A stretch of DNA of 23,604 nt from Dehalococcoidales bacterium (lineage in GTDB: Bacteria > Chloroflexota > Dehalococcoidia > Dehalococcoidales > RBG-16-60-22): NCBI GenBank assembly GCA_030603605.1, contig JAUVXN010000007.1:1-23604 (forward strand), given 5' to 3'. Under the pieces are notes generated by a model. The model ran no database searches, had not been told where the DNA came from, and saw only the letters and a program-made list of their open reading frames with translations. The translations under genes and the position numbers were made by a program. This document shows, piece by piece, positions 1 to 6,835 of the stretch (the first letter of the stretch is position 1; each line of letters opens with the position of its first letter).

Positions 1-40
1 TTTTCTTGGAGAAAAATCAGGATATTAGGGGAAGAAGCTT

Positions 41-718
41 ATGAATAAAAAAACCGAATGCGCCAAGTGTACAAAGGTGGTGTGTCGCAGCGAACACCTT
101 GATCAAGCACCATCGAATTGCCCTACTAAGACTAGGCAAGATGCTATTCAACGAGCACTAGCCGAATATAACAAGCCAGAAGTGAAAGAGTTTGCTCGGC
201 AAGCCTCTATTCAGGAATTTGAATGTTATATGAATCTACCAGAGGGCAAGACTCCACGCAACCCGAGAATAGAGGAAGTGGCGCAATTTGCCAAAAAGAT
301 GGGCTATAAAAAGCTCGGTATCGCTTTTTGCGGTGGTTTAGAGAATGAGGCTAAGCTGCTAACCACAATTCTAGAAAATAGAGGCTTCGCTGTTGTTTCT
401 GTTCGTTGTACGGTGGGCGGCACACCAAAGGAAACAATTGGTATAAAGGAGGAGCAAAAGATAGAGGGGCCAGGTAACTGGGAAACAATGTGTAGCCCTA
501 TAACCCAAGCCGAAATTTTGAACGATGAAGGGACGGAATTAAACATCGTTGTGGGGCTTTGCGTTGGTCATGACTCGCTATTCTTCAAGTATGCCCATGC
601 CCCTACCACTGTCCTAATAGCCAAAGACAGGGTTTTCGGTCATAACCCAGCGATGGGTTTATATCTGTCTCATTCCTATTATCGCAAGCTACTGCGGAAG
701 GAGTCTCTTGACGCGTAA
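41..718 (+). CDS. DUF1847 family putative metal-binding protein
   Basis: This 225-residue protein resembles the DUF1847 family, whose members are often annotated as metal-binding; no reaction is established. The N-terminus has a cysteine cluster (Cys7, Cys10, Cys15, Cys27) of the form CxxCx4C...NCP. Further conserved-looking cysteines and a histidine fall in short motifs: FCGGL near residue 97, Cys123, MCSP near 151, and LCVGHD at 174-178. The spacing suggests coordination of a metal or Fe-S cluster, but that is inference. There is no signal peptide or membrane segment, so it should be cytoplasmic. The ATG is preceded by AGGGGAAG about nine bases upstream, an acceptable ribosome binding site. 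It is transcribed toward the convergent glutamate dehydrogenase gene with 96 bases between them. Family assignment is fairly firm; function is unknown. Confidence 0.8.
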   Translation: MNKKTECAKCTKVVCRSEHLDQAPSNCPTKTRQDAIQRALAEYNKPEVKEFARQASIQEFECYMNLPEGKTPRNPRIEEVAQFAKKMGYKKLGIAFCGGLENEAKLLTTILENRGFAVVSVRCTVGGTPKETIGIKEEQKIEGPGNWETMCSPITQAEILNDEGTELNIVVGLCVGHDSLFFKYAHAPTTVLIAKDRVFGHNPAMGLYLSHSYYRKLLRKESLDA

Positions 719-814
719 GGCTGAGTTCAGGTAAATCAAGAGCTAGGGTCTGGGGTAGAGGACAGGAAAGTGGATGTGGAAACACCGGATTGGGCAATAT
801 TTATTTCCGTTTGA

Positions 815-2098
815 TTATGGGAATATTCCCCTGGTTTTCATGGTATCTGCTAGTCGCTTTATCGCCACCATATAGGCAGCATCACGCATATTCACTTTTT
901 CGTGCTGGCTCATTTCCAATACTTCGTTGAAAGCATTATCCATCACCGCTCGCAGTTGATGGTTTACTTCATCTTCACTCCAGAAGAAGGATTGCAGGCC
1001 TTGTACCCACTCAAAGTAGGATACTACCACCCCACCTGCGTTGGCTAATATATCGGGGACAATAAATACTCCGTTATTATTAAGAATCCTATCCGCCTCG
1101 TGAGTAGTTGGCGCATTAGCGCCTTCTACAATTATCTTTGCTTTTACATCCGGTGCATTGGCTTTAACTATCTGATTTTCAATAGCTGCCGGGATTAATA
1201 TGTCGCAGGGTAGTGCCAGAAGCTCAGCGTTAGTTATATTTTCGGCATCCTTGAAGTCAACTACTGACCCTGTCTGCCGGCTATAACGGAACACGGCTTC
1301 CACATCCAGTTTCCTCTCGTTATAAATACCCCCTTTGACATCACTTATTGCCACGATTTTGCTACCTTCTCTGACTAGTAGCCTTGCTACAACAGAGCCT
1401 ACATTGCCAAAACCCTGAACCGCCACTTTAGCTCCCTCGAGACTTATACCCAGGCGTTTGCCAGCTAGCTGGGCGCAAATTATACAGCCTCGCCCCGTTG
1501 CCTCAAACCTGCCCCTGCTACCGCCTAGTCCAATAGGTTTGCCCGTGACCACTCCTAGAACTGAATAGCCTTTATTCATACTATAGGTATCCATAATCCA
1601 GGCCATCACTTGAGGGTTTGTGCCGACGTCGGGGGCTGGAATATCTTTTTCCGGACCGATCAATAGTGAAATCTCGCTAGCATAGCGTCGTGTTAATCTT
1701 TCCAACTCGTTTTGAGAGAGGGCTCCTGGCTCACAGGCAACTGCTCCCTTGGCTCCACCATAGGGTATGTTGACAACAGCCGCCTTCAATGTCATCAAAG
1801 CGGCTAAAGCTCTGGTATCATCGAGAGTAACGTCTGGATGATAACGAATGCCACCCTTGGTTGGTCCTCGGCTGTCATTATGCTGAATCCGGTAGCCAGT
1901 AAAAACTTTTACCTGGCCGTCATCCATTTTTACTGGAAAGTGGACTATTAGCTCTCGCTCACATTCCCTGAGTCTTAAACGGCATGTTTCGTCAGCCTTC
2001 GTCTTTTCGCAAATAGTATCAATCTGCTGTTGCACCATCACAAAAGGATTGGGTGATTCACCTTGTGAAGCTACGGATTGTCGTCTTTCAGACATCAT
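815..2098 (-). CDS. gdhA: Glu/Leu/Phe/Val dehydrogenase (glutamate dehydrogenase)
   Basis: This is an NAD(P)-dependent amino acid dehydrogenase that interconverts glutamate with 2-oxoglutarate and ammonia, and it acts in the cytoplasm. The length (about 427 residues) matches bacterial hexameric enzymes. Visible motifs are GPTKGGIRYHP near residues 78-88 (substrate-binding lysine), PYGGAKG near 112-118 containing the catalytic lysine, the dinucleotide-binding GFGNVGS in the C-terminal Rossmann domain, and the SYFEWVQ block near the C-terminus. I chose the ATG at 2098 because AAAGGAGGG lies about eight bases upstream. A TTG one codon earlier and an ATG one codon later are alternatives. The gene stands alone and converges with the DUF1847 gene. 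Glutamate/2-oxoglutarate cycling would supply the amino acceptor for the aminotransferase at 12816-14003, but that link is inference. Cofactor preference (NAD or NADP) and a role for branched-chain substrates cannot be excluded. Confidence 0.93.
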   Translation of the reverse strand: MMSERRQSVASQGESPNPFVMVQQQIDTICEKTKADETCRLRLRECERELIVHFPVKMDDGQVKVFTGYRIQHNDSRGPTKGGIRYHPDVTLDDTRALAALMTLKAAVVNIPYGGAKGAVACEPGALSQNELERLTRRYASEISLLIGPEKDIPAPDVGTNPQVMAWIMDTYSMNKGYSVLGVVTGKPIGLGGSRGRFEATGRGCIICAQLAGKRLGISLEGAKVAVQGFGNVGSVVARLLVREGSKIVAISDVKGGIYNERKLDVEAVFRYSRQTGSVVDFKDAENITNAELLALPCDILIPAAIENQIVKANAPDVKAKIIVEGANAPTTHEADRILNNNGVFIVPDILANAGGVVVSYFEWVQGLQSFFWSEDEVNHQLRAVMDNAFNEVLEMSQHEKVNMRDAAYMVAIKRLADTMKTRGIFP

Positions 2099-2101
2099 CA
2101 A

Positions 2102-2490
2102 ATTTACCCTCCTTTCTGTTTTATCTGACCTATCAATCCAAATCTCGTGAAAGTGGCAGGGAGTTCTAGATATCGGTCTGTTTGGGGGATAGGGCTACAA
2201 ATAGGTAAAGATTTTGAAATAGCCTTCAGCCTGGCCCGCGGTAATGACTCGTATCCCAGCTACAACTCACCAGGTAAGTCTAACTTAATTGGCACACCTT
2301 CGTCAATGCTTGGAGACCTGCCTGGTATTGGCTAAAGTTTCGTGAGTAACAATTCGTCAAATTCGCCGGTTTTATGAAGGTAGGGATTTGGTTGGTTTTG
2401 AATAGACAATATTGACAATCAGTATTAAGGGGCTTAACATTACCACACTAGTTGATTTAACAAAATCGTTGAGTTACGGGGGCAAGTAGA
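2102..2490. other. Intergenic region upstream of gdhA and the CAP-like lipoprotein gene
   Basis: This 389-base divergent intergenic region contains the glutamate dehydrogenase ribosome binding site at its left edge and a good plus-strand promoter at 2412-2440. An open frame of 62 codons (2147-2335, GTG start) has no recognisable motif and no ribosome binding site, so I do not call it a gene. A weak inverted repeat (ACCAGGTA with TGCCTGGT) spans about 2268-2330. No RNA gene or riboswitch was recognised. Confidence 0.5.
2412..2440 (+). promoter_or_regulatory. Sigma-70-type promoter for the CAP-like lipoprotein gene
   Basis: A perfect TTGACA -35 box at 2412-2417 is followed by a 17-base spacer and TAACAT (4 of 6 matches to TATAAT) at 2435-2440. 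Transcription would start near 2447, giving a leader of about 44 bases before the ATG at 2491. Confidence 0.55.
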
Positions 2491-3270
2491 ATGAGAAAAA
2501 TTATCATGCTATCAGTGTTGTTGGGGCTTGTACTTTTTGGCGTGCCTTCTTGTGCTTCAACAGTGTCGCAGCAAGAGTATGATAGGGTGAGTGACGAGCT
2601 GCGTGCGCTCCAGAGCCAGCTAGCGTCACTACAGGGCAAATTGACCGAAGCCGAGTTACTGCAAGTTCAGAATGAAGAGTGGGAAAAACAATTTAATACG
2701 GCGAAAAGCGAATTGGAGGCGATGCAGGCTAAGTATGAAAGCTTGAGTACCGAATACGAGGATTTGAATAAACAATTTGATGTGGGAAAGAGTGAATTGG
2801 AGACGATGCAAGTCAAGTATGAAGTCTTGAGTACCGAATATGGAGAGTTGAATAACCAATTTGAAGAGTTGAGTAGACAGTATGACATTTTGATGGAAGG
2901 GACTGCTGAAATTAATGAGGCAGATGTAGAACAGGCGGTGTTTGAATTAATAAACCAAGAAAGAACAAATGATGGGGTAAATGAACTAATGTGGGGTGAT
3001 AACCTTTACAGGTGGGCAAAAGCCAATAGCCTCAGTATGGCAACAAACAAGCGTCTTGAGTACATTGAATATCTCGGCTGGCAAGATGTATTTTGGGCTA
3101 TTGGATATGGCACGGCAGATAGAATGGCTAACGCCGCATTTACAGTCTGGAAAAACCATCAGGAATATGAACGAAATTTTCTTAGCGTGGGCGCTAACTA
3201 TGGTGCCGTAGCCGTGTATAAATCGGGAGAAATTTTCTACATTACCTATGTTGCCGATTATTTTCGATAA
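2491..3270 (+). CDS. Coiled-coil lipoprotein with degenerate CAP-like domain
   Basis: This is a 259-residue predicted lipoprotein. The N-terminus has two basic residues, a hydrophobic stretch and a lipobox-like VPSC ending at Cys21, so mature protein should start at Cys21 and sit on the outer face of the membrane. Residues 30-135 form a charged heptad-rich coiled coil that includes two tandem 28-residue units (72-99 and 100-127). The C-terminal 115 residues resemble a CAP/SCP-PR1 domain: FELINQERTNDGV near 147-159, then the helix LYRWAKANSLSMA, then WKNHQEYERNFLSVGANYGAVAVY and a terminal beta strand. The first CAP histidine, usually found shortly after the SMA helix, is not visible, whereas the HQEY histidine is kept, so metal binding may be lost. 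The ribosome binding site (GGGGG) is weak. Function is unknown; a cell-surface or envelope role is plausible. Confidence 0.7.
   Translation: MRKIIMLSVLLGLVLFGVPSCASTVSQQEYDRVSDELRALQSQLASLQGKLTEAELLQVQNEEWEKQFNTAKSELEAMQAKYESLSTEYEDLNKQFDVGKSELETMQVKYEVLSTEYGELNNQFEELSRQYDILMEGTAEINEADVEQAVFELINQERTNDGVNELMWGDNLYRWAKANSLSMATNKRLEYIEYLGWQDVFWAIGYGTADRMANAAFTVWKNHQEYERNFLSVGANYGAVAVYKSGEIFYITYVADYFR
2704..2871 (+). repeat. Two tandem 84-bp in-frame repeats encoding coiled coil
   Basis: Two 84-base units (2704-2787 and 2788-2871) encode related 28-residue blocks beginning KSELEAMQAKYE and KSELETMQVKYE. A partial third unit (EKQFNTA) precedes them. Twenty-eight residues is exactly four heptads, so gain or loss of a unit would keep the coiled-coil register. 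Confidence 0.85.
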
Positions 3271-3550
3271 GGGAGAGTTTGATACTTGAGCGAGTTCTCA
3301 ACTAACGAATGACTCGCTATGTCTTTCCTTTGCCTCACCCATTTTTTAATCAGTATATTAATAAACGCAGAACTGTTTACAGTCTCCTCAACGGACTATA
3401 ATCTCGATGCATTTGTCTAATCGACTTGGCATCAATATGTTTCTTCACTTAAGTGGTGCTTGGGTGTTTCCATCTCTGACTGTTTGAATTCCAAGCTGGA
3501 TAATAGTAATATTAATAGCGATTTCAAATAAAGAGCAGGTTTATGCAGGT
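3271..3550 (+). other. Intergenic region with overlapping weak inverted repeats
   Basis: No gene is seen in this 280-base AT-rich stretch. Just after the lipoprotein stop codon, AGCGAGT (3289-3295) pairs with ACTCGCT (3312-3318), followed by a modestly T-rich tract. An alternative hairpin TTGAG/CTCAA (3286-3301) would compete with it. These could act as a weak terminator. A promoter for the next gene lies at 3484-3512. Confidence 0.35.
3484..3512 (+). promoter_or_regulatory. Putative promoter for the small hypothetical gene and livG
   Basis: TTGAAT at 3484-3489, a 17-base spacer and TAATAT at 3507-3512 form a reasonable sigma-70-like promoter. Transcription would start near 3519, about 32 bases before the ATG at 3551, and could continue into livG. 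Confidence 0.45.
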
Positions 3551-3820
3551 ATGGTAAACTGGCAGGTAACAGCAGCTACGATTTATTGTGATGCCGTTGA
3601 TGATGAAGTCACTATATTAGTTTATAAAGACGGTTCAACGAAATGTACTGGCTATCAGAAGTACGGTAAGCCCGATAAGGAAACAGCTAAAGTAATAGAG
3701 AAGAATAAGCAGTTAAAACGGCGGCTGGAATGTGAGGGTCCAGAGTGCTACCGTGTGACTCAATACCGGGATAAGCTATTTGCCAAGGAAGCAAGTAAGG
3801 GGAAGGGAGTTAAGACCTAG
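3551..3820 (+). CDS. Small four-cysteine hypothetical protein
   Basis: This encodes 89 residues that I cannot assign to a named family. The N-terminal half predicts beta strands (WQVTAATIYCDAVDDEVTILVY), and the C-terminal half is highly basic and helical (KNKQLKRRL). Four cysteines (13, 32, 61, 66) could form a zinc site: Cys61 and Cys66 sit in CEGPEC, and Cys13 and Cys32 lie in the strand region. There is no signal peptide or membrane helix. The ribosome binding site is weak (AGCAGG or GCAGGT just upstream). The presence of a promoter, amino acid composition that looks coding, and placement 48 bases before livG in the same direction support a real gene. Regulatory or nucleic-acid-binding roles are possible but unsupported. 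Confidence 0.6.
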   Translation: MVNWQVTAATIYCDAVDDEVTILVYKDGSTKCTGYQKYGKPDKETAKVIEKNKQLKRRLECEGPECYRVTQYRDKLFAKEASKGKGVKT

Positions 3821-3868
3821 CCTGCAGGGAAATGGTTATGCCAGAGGAGTAAGACAGAGGCTGCTAAA

Positions 3869-4687
3869 ATGGTAAATGAAAACGGCGTGAAAATACGAAT
3901 CGAAAATCTCTCTCTTTCCTTCGGTGGCGTGAAAGCACTTACCGATGTTAGCCTGGACATAAGAGACAACGAAATCCTGGCTATTATTGGGCCAAATGGT
4001 GCTGGCAAGACCTGCCTGCTGAACTGCATAAACGGCTTCTATAAGCCGCAAAAAGGTGATATATTTTTTGAAGGTGAGGGAATAACTCGGATTCGCCCGG
4101 ATAAAGCGGCTAGGCTAGGCCTGGCTAGGACATTCCAGAATATTGAGCTATTTACCGGGTTGAGCACCCTGCACAATATTATGGCTGCCAGGCACGTCCT
4201 TATGAAGCAAAATTTCCTTAGTAGCGCTCTATATTTTGGTCCAGCCCATGAGGAAGAAATCAAGCATCGTAAGACAGTGGAGGACATCATCGATTTCCTG
4301 GAAGTAGAGCCAATCAGGAAGAAGGTGGTTGGCATGCTCCCCTACGGAATGCGCAAAAGGGTTGAATTAGGCAGAGCCCTGGCTCTGGAACCGAAAGTTC
4401 TGCTTCTTGATGAACCGATGGCAGGGATGAATCTGGAGGAGAAGGAGGATATCGCTAGGTTCATTATTGATATCTTTGAGGGGCAGGGAGCTACATATGC
4501 GGAAACCCCTGTTCTCAGGGACGGGGTTAGTTGTATTGTCCTCGTCGAGCATGATATGGGAGTGGTTATGGATATAGCTGGCAGGATTGTTGTCCTTGAT
4601 TTTGGGCGGAAAATTGCTGAAGGCACGCCTGCCGAGATTAGAACCAACCCTGAAGTTATAGCCGCTTATCTAGGAAAAGAGAAGTAG
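3869..4687 (+). CDS. livG: LivG-type branched-chain ABC transporter ATPase
   Basis: This is a cytoplasmic ATP-binding subunit of a high-affinity branched-chain amino acid (HAAT/Liv) family importer, expected to pair with LivF and with the LivH/LivM permeases. The 272 residues carry Walker A GPNGAGKT (41-48), Q-loop Gln90 in ARTFQNIELF, Walker B VLLLDEP (177-183) and H-loop His228 in LVEHD. The signature region reads LPYGMRKR (157-164), where LivG proteins usually have LSYGQQR, so it is degenerate at the serine and glutamine. About 18 extra residues (204-221) lie between Walker B and the H-loop, making it longer than the usual ~255. It is the only transporter gene on the plus strand, converging with the PaaK-like gene with 17 bases between stop codons. 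The ATG at 3869 has only a modest upstream GAGG. Confidence 0.9.
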   Translation: MVNENGVKIRIENLSLSFGGVKALTDVSLDIRDNEILAIIGPNGAGKTCLLNCINGFYKPQKGDIFFEGEGITRIRPDKAARLGLARTFQNIELFTGLSTLHNIMAARHVLMKQNFLSSALYFGPAHEEEIKHRKTVEDIIDFLEVEPIRKKVVGMLPYGMRKRVELGRALALEPKVLLLDEPMAGMNLEEKEDIARFIIDIFEGQGATYAETPVLRDGVSCIVLVEHDMGVVMDIAGRIVVLDFGRKIAEGTPAEIRTNPEVIAAYLGKEK

Positions 4688-4704
4688 TCTCTAATTGCGG
4701 CGGC

Positions 4705-5997
4705 TTATTCCCAGGTTCTCTCATCTACTATCTTTTGATACTGTTCCGGGATGGTTCCCTTCTTTATGAAATCAACCCTGTCTGGCTTAATCCGGCAAAT
4801 ATCTTGGAATTTTTTATCCAAATCCCTGGCTAATCTTCGCTTATCTTCCTCGGTGGCTTCATGTTTTAGTTCGACCTTAAGGGTCATTTCATCTCGCTGT
4901 TCCCGACGTGTAACCGATATCTGGAACTTGGAAATTTCCTCAAAGCCGAGGAATACCTGTTCGGCTTGCTTGGCAACAACAAACATGCCTCTGACTTTAA
5001 TGGCATCGCCGGCTCTGCCGACAATACCGGTTAGCCGGTTAGCCGTCCGACCACAGGGGCAGGGTTTGGCAATATATGAGGACAGGTCACCGGTGCCAAA
5101 GCGGACAAGACCCCAAACTTTATTATGAATTGGGGTTACCACTATTTCACCTATCTCTCCCGGTCCTAGTTGTTTTCCTGTCTCGGGGTCAACTATTTCT
5201 ATTACATATTCATCCATGAGGTGCATGCCGGATTTCTCGCGGCATTCATAGGCGAGGGCACCACCGGTCTCAGTAACTGCGTAAGCTTGTGCGGTGGCAA
5301 TCTGGTAGTCCTCCTCAAAGGTTTTCCGTAGTGAAGGAGGCAGCATCTCACCAGTGAACCAGGCACGCTTGAGAGCAAAATCCCGTCGGAAGTTATAACC
5401 TATTTCCTCAGCCCGCTTAATTAGGGTCACCAGAAAGCTGGGTGTTCCCACATATCCGGTAACTTTTAAGTCGTGCGTGGTCTGAATCTGAATTTCAGTA
5501 TTGCCGGTGCCCATAGGTATAGCTGTAGCTCCGCAATCTCTCAGGGCTTCGTGAAATAAGATACCGGCTGGTGACAGGTGATAGGTAAATGTATTAATAA
5601 CCATATCTCCCTTTCTAAATCCGGCAGCCCAGAAAGACTTAGCGAACCATTTGATGCCCGCATGCTGGATTGGCTCATAGACAGGGCCGGGTGAGAGAAA
5701 TACGCGTTCAACCTCCTCGGGGGGAGTGGTGAGAAACCCACCGTAGGGCGGATTTGCCTTTTGCAACTCTATCAGGTCGGTTTTTCTGATGATGGGCAAC
5801 CTTTCCAGGTCTCTTGTTTTGCGAATCTGGTCTGGACTAACCCCTGCCTCATTAAAAATCTTCTTGACGGCGGGGGCATACTGGTAAGCGTGTTTGATGG
5901 CTTGAGGTAACTTCCGGTTAACGTATCTTTCCCTTGCTTCAGCCGACATTACCTCCAGTCTATCAAAAAATTCACCCGACTTATTTTTTATAGCCAT
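4705..5997 (-). CDS. Phenylacetate-CoA ligase (PaaK)-family AMP-dependent ligase
   Basis: This is a COG1541-type adenylate-forming enzyme of 430 residues. Such enzymes activate carboxylic acids, often arylacetates, to acyl-AMP and then CoA thioesters in the cytoplasm. Family features include YAVTETG (239-245), RFGTGDLS (299-306), CPCGR (313-317) and GRAGDAIKVRG (327-337). The phosphate-binding loop, normally SSGTTGxP in this family, is replaced by LSPGPVYEP (101-109). The adenylation chemistry or substrate may therefore differ, and I assign no gene symbol. The start codon lies inside the last codons of livF (10-base overlap), with GAGG eight bases upstream, which implies translational coupling. 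It is the last gene of the minus-strand transporter operon. The natural acid is unknown; arylacetate or another transported acid is the simplest guess. Confidence 0.85.
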   Translation of the reverse strand: MAIKNKSGEFFDRLEVMSAEARERYVNRKLPQAIKHAYQYAPAVKKIFNEAGVSPDQIRKTRDLERLPIIRKTDLIELQKANPPYGGFLTTPPEEVERVFLSPGPVYEPIQHAGIKWFAKSFWAAGFRKGDMVINTFTYHLSPAGILFHEALRDCGATAIPMGTGNTEIQIQTTHDLKVTGYVGTPSFLVTLIKRAEEIGYNFRRDFALKRAWFTGEMLPPSLRKTFEEDYQIATAQAYAVTETGGALAYECREKSGMHLMDEYVIEIVDPETGKQLGPGEIGEIVVTPIHNKVWGLVRFGTGDLSSYIAKPCPCGRTANRLTGIVGRAGDAIKVRGMFVVAKQAEQVFLGFEEISKFQISVTRREQRDEMTLKVELKHEATEEDKRRLARDLDKKFQDICRIKPDRVDFIKKGTIPEQYQKIVDERTWE

Positions 5998-6779
5998 CTC
6001 TTTCGCCTCTTATAGTGTTTTACTTCACGGTAGCTCTTCTTGGCTCCCATGGCAGTTAGTCCCATGTAAAACTCCTTCACGTCCTCATTATTTTTGAGGA
6101 AATCAGCTGTGCCATCAAGGACTACCCGGCCATTCTCCATAACGTAACCGTAGTGAGCAATGCTCAGGGCAATTCTAACATTTTGCTCAACAAGAAGCAC
6201 CGAGGTTTTCTGCTCAATATTAAACCGATTGATAATGTCGTAAATCTCTTCAACCAGCAGTGGCGCCAGACCCAGTGACGGCTCATCCAGCATCATGAGC
6301 TTGGGGGCAGCCATCATCGCCCGCCCGATGACCAGCATTTGCTGTTCGCCTCCGGAGAGGTAACCAGCAGTGTTATGCCGAAGCTCCTTGAGTCGCGGGA
6401 AGTAGTGGTAAACCATCTCCAGGTCTTGTTTGACAGCACGGCGGCTCTGGCGATTATAAGCACCGACCAGCAAGTTTTCCTCTGTGTTAAGGTGCCTGAA
6501 GACCCGGCGTCCCTCCAGTGCCTGAATAATACCCAGCTTACCTATCTCCTCGGCGCTTTTCTTATCTATTCTTTCTCCATTCCACTGGATGCTACCATCG
6601 GTTACCGCTCCTTCCTCAACATGAAGTAGGCCGGATATAGCTTTGAGCGTGGTGCTTTTACCAGCCCCATTAGCTCCAAGAAGGGTAACAATTGCGCCGT
6701 CCTCCACACTCAGCGAAACGCCATGCAGCACTCTTATAACGTTGAGGTAGGCAACCTCAATGTTATTTAACTTGAGCAT
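5988..6779 (-). CDS. livF: LivF-type branched-chain ABC transporter ATPase
   Basis: This is the second ATP-binding subunit of the Liv-type importer. The 263 residues contain Walker A GANGAGKS (35-42), an intact signature LSGGEQQ (141-147), Walker B LMMLDEP (161-167), and LLVEQN (195-200), where LivF proteins typically carry Gln in place of the H-loop His. The family usually runs to about 235 residues. Here a basic C-terminal tail (GAKKSYREVKHYKRRKRWL) of about 20 residues extends beyond it and overlaps the start of the PaaK-like gene. The ATG has AAGGAG about ten bases upstream. A strong hairpin separates it from the substrate-binding protein gene. The intact signature contrasts with the degenerate one in the separately located livG. 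Confidence 0.93.
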   Translation of the reverse strand: MLKLNNIEVAYLNVIRVLHGVSLSVEDGAIVTLLGANGAGKSTTLKAISGLLHVEEGAVTDGSIQWNGERIDKKSAEEIGKLGIIQALEGRRVFRHLNTEENLLVGAYNRQSRRAVKQDLEMVYHYFPRLKELRHNTAGYLSGGEQQMLVIGRAMMAAPKLMMLDEPSLGLAPLLVEEIYDIINRFNIEQKTSVLLVEQNVRIALSIAHYGYVMENGRVVLDGTADFLKNNEDVKEFYMGLTAMGAKKSYREVKHYKRRKRWL

Positions 6780-6796
6780 ATTTTAGTTCTCTCCTT

Positions 6797-6824
6797 CAGT
6801 GGCTCCGCCATGGCAGAGCCACTG
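6797..6824 (-). promoter_or_regulatory. Intercistronic hairpin between binding-protein gene and livF
   Basis: CAGTGGCTC (6797-6805) and GAGCCACTG (6816-6824) form a 9-bp stem around a 10-base loop that itself contains the palindrome GCCATGGC. No U tract follows, and on the minus strand the livF ribosome binding site comes next. A stem at this place would be expected to protect the upstream binding-protein mRNA from 3' decay or partly terminate it. Higher expression of the binding protein than of the ATPase would follow. Confidence 0.5.
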
Positions 6825-6835
6825 CCAGATTCTAG

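Noticed and set aside
2147..2335. 62-codon open frame upstream of the CAP-like lipoprotein gene
   Set aside because: It has a GTG start, no ribosome binding site, no recognisable motif and unremarkable composition. It is probably chance within the intergenic region.
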